A stretch of DNA of 5,989 bases from Acidobacteriota bacterium (GTDB lineage: Bacteria > Acidobacteriota > Terriglobia > Terriglobales > Acidobacteriaceae). The notes under the pieces are model-generated. The model worked only from the letters and a program-made list of their open reading frames with translations, was not told where the DNA came from and made no database searches. Of this stretch, positions 5,547-5,989 are shown piece after piece; positions within the stretch are counted from its first letter, which is position 1; each line of letters starts with the position of its first letter. The stretch is taken from assembly GCA_021811745.1 (NCBI GenBank), contig JAJZNH010000838.1, positions 1 through 5,989 of the forward strand. Direction: 5' to 3'. Both the position numbers and the translations under genes were made by a program.

Positions 5547-5989
5547 ATGCCGATCATCGACCTCGAACAGGCGGCGCGGAAGATTGCCGCATTCCTCAAC
5601 TCTCTGAACAAGCTGGGCGGGATGCGCCTGAAGTACCGCATCATGGCCGGCGATGGAGCCCGCGACCCTGAAGGCCTGGAGGCACGCCAAATTTACGTGG
5701 TACTGGACGGGCCTGACGTTCCGCTCGTGATCCAGCACAACGGCGAACTGCTGCGCGCACTGGAGACCGTCGCCGCACAGATGCTGCGGCTGGACGCTCG
5801 CGAGCACGAACTGGTCAGCTTCGACGCCGCCAACTTCAAGGCTTTGCGCGCCCAGGAACTGCGCATGTCGGCCGAAACCGCCGCGGAGAAGGTGCGCGCG
5901 ACGGGAGTGCCCTATGCGTTCCCGCCGATGAACTCGCGCGAGCGGCGCCTGCTGCACCTGACCTGCCGCTCGCTTACGGGCGTTGAGAC
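5547..5989 (+). CDS. KH-R3H domain (Jag-like) nucleic-acid-binding protein, 3'-truncated by the window edge
   Basis: This is the first 147 residues of a predicted single-stranded nucleic-acid-binding protein of the Jag/KhpB type; such proteins bind RNA in the cytoplasm and in some Gram-positives influence cell elongation. A type II KH domain spans about 8-85: helix (AARKIAAFLNSLNKLGG), strand around 47-54, then VIQHNGELLRAL where the KH GXXG loop is expected. The loop reads Q63-H-N-G66, so its first glycine is missing. The R3H domain begins near 97 and holds MNSRERRLLH with the diagnostic Arg133-x3-His137. The N-terminal Jag_N domain of classic Jag is absent. The end of R3H and any tail lie outside the window. 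An in-frame TGA at 5541-5543 rules out an upstream start; ATG codons at residues 26 and 33 would break the KH fold. No Shine-Dalgarno sequence is visible. It is divergent from pckG rather than next to yidC/rnpA, the usual Jag setting. The family is clear; the cellular role is not. Confidence 0.88.
   Translation, partial: MPIIDLEQAARKIAAFLNSLNKLGGMRLKYRIMAGDGARDPEGLEARQIYVVLDGPDVPLVIQHNGELLRALETVAAQMLRLDAREHELVSFDAANFKALRAQELRMSAETAAEKVRATGVPYAFPPMNSRERRLLHLTCRSLTGVE

Noticed and set aside
5415..5957. Minus-strand frame of 180 codons opposite the KH-R3H gene
   Set aside because: The plus strand encodes a clear KH-R3H protein with the ERRLLH motif. The minus frame is its antisense shadow.

Overview
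The window holds two long minus-strand housekeeping genes and the start of a divergent plus-strand gene, separated by two sizeable non-coding gaps. Positions 1-2709 (-) encode most of a class II, adenosylcobalamin-dependent ribonucleotide reductase (nrdJ), whose C-terminus lies beyond the left edge. Positions 3329-5152 (-) encode a complete GTP-dependent phosphoenolpyruvate carboxykinase (pckG). Positions 5547-5989 (+) encode the first 147 residues of a KH-R3H (Jag-like) single-stranded nucleic-acid-binding protein that runs off the right edge.

The organism is probably a free-living, moderately GC-rich bacterium. A long-form NrdJ, a GTP-type PEPCK and a Jag-like protein lacking the Jag_N domain together remind me of Acidobacteriota (Solibacter/Bryobacter-like). 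This is inference from gene style, not from a search. No mobile element, CRISPR array, tRNA or rRNA was seen.

The 619-bp gap between pckG and nrdJ (2710-3328) is not empty. On the nrdJ side there is a minus-strand promoter with a perfect TTGACA -35, a 17-bp spacer and a TATTTT -10. Just upstream of it is a 16-bp palindrome that looks like an NrdR box, nested in a 33-bp imperfect dyad that reaches the -35. A leader of roughly 185 nt with a hairpin and a tandem repeat lies between this promoter and the nrdJ start. On the pckG side are G/C hairpins that could end the pckG message, and several further small dyads of unknown role. The two genes are therefore probably separate transcription units although they point the same way.

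The 394-bp divergent gap (5153-5546) contains a candidate pckG promoter about 230 bp upstream of its start. In the predicted pckG leader is a hairpin followed by TTTTT, resembling an intrinsic terminator or attenuator. The KH-R3H gene has no clear Shine-Dalgarno sequence, but an extended -10 sits just before its ATG, so its mRNA may be leaderless.

Nothing points to a novel multi-gene system. The genes serve deoxynucleotide supply, gluconeogenesis/anaplerosis and probably RNA binding. The most interesting material is regulatory, plus a degenerate KH loop in the Jag-like protein and an alanine-rich insertion in NrdJ.
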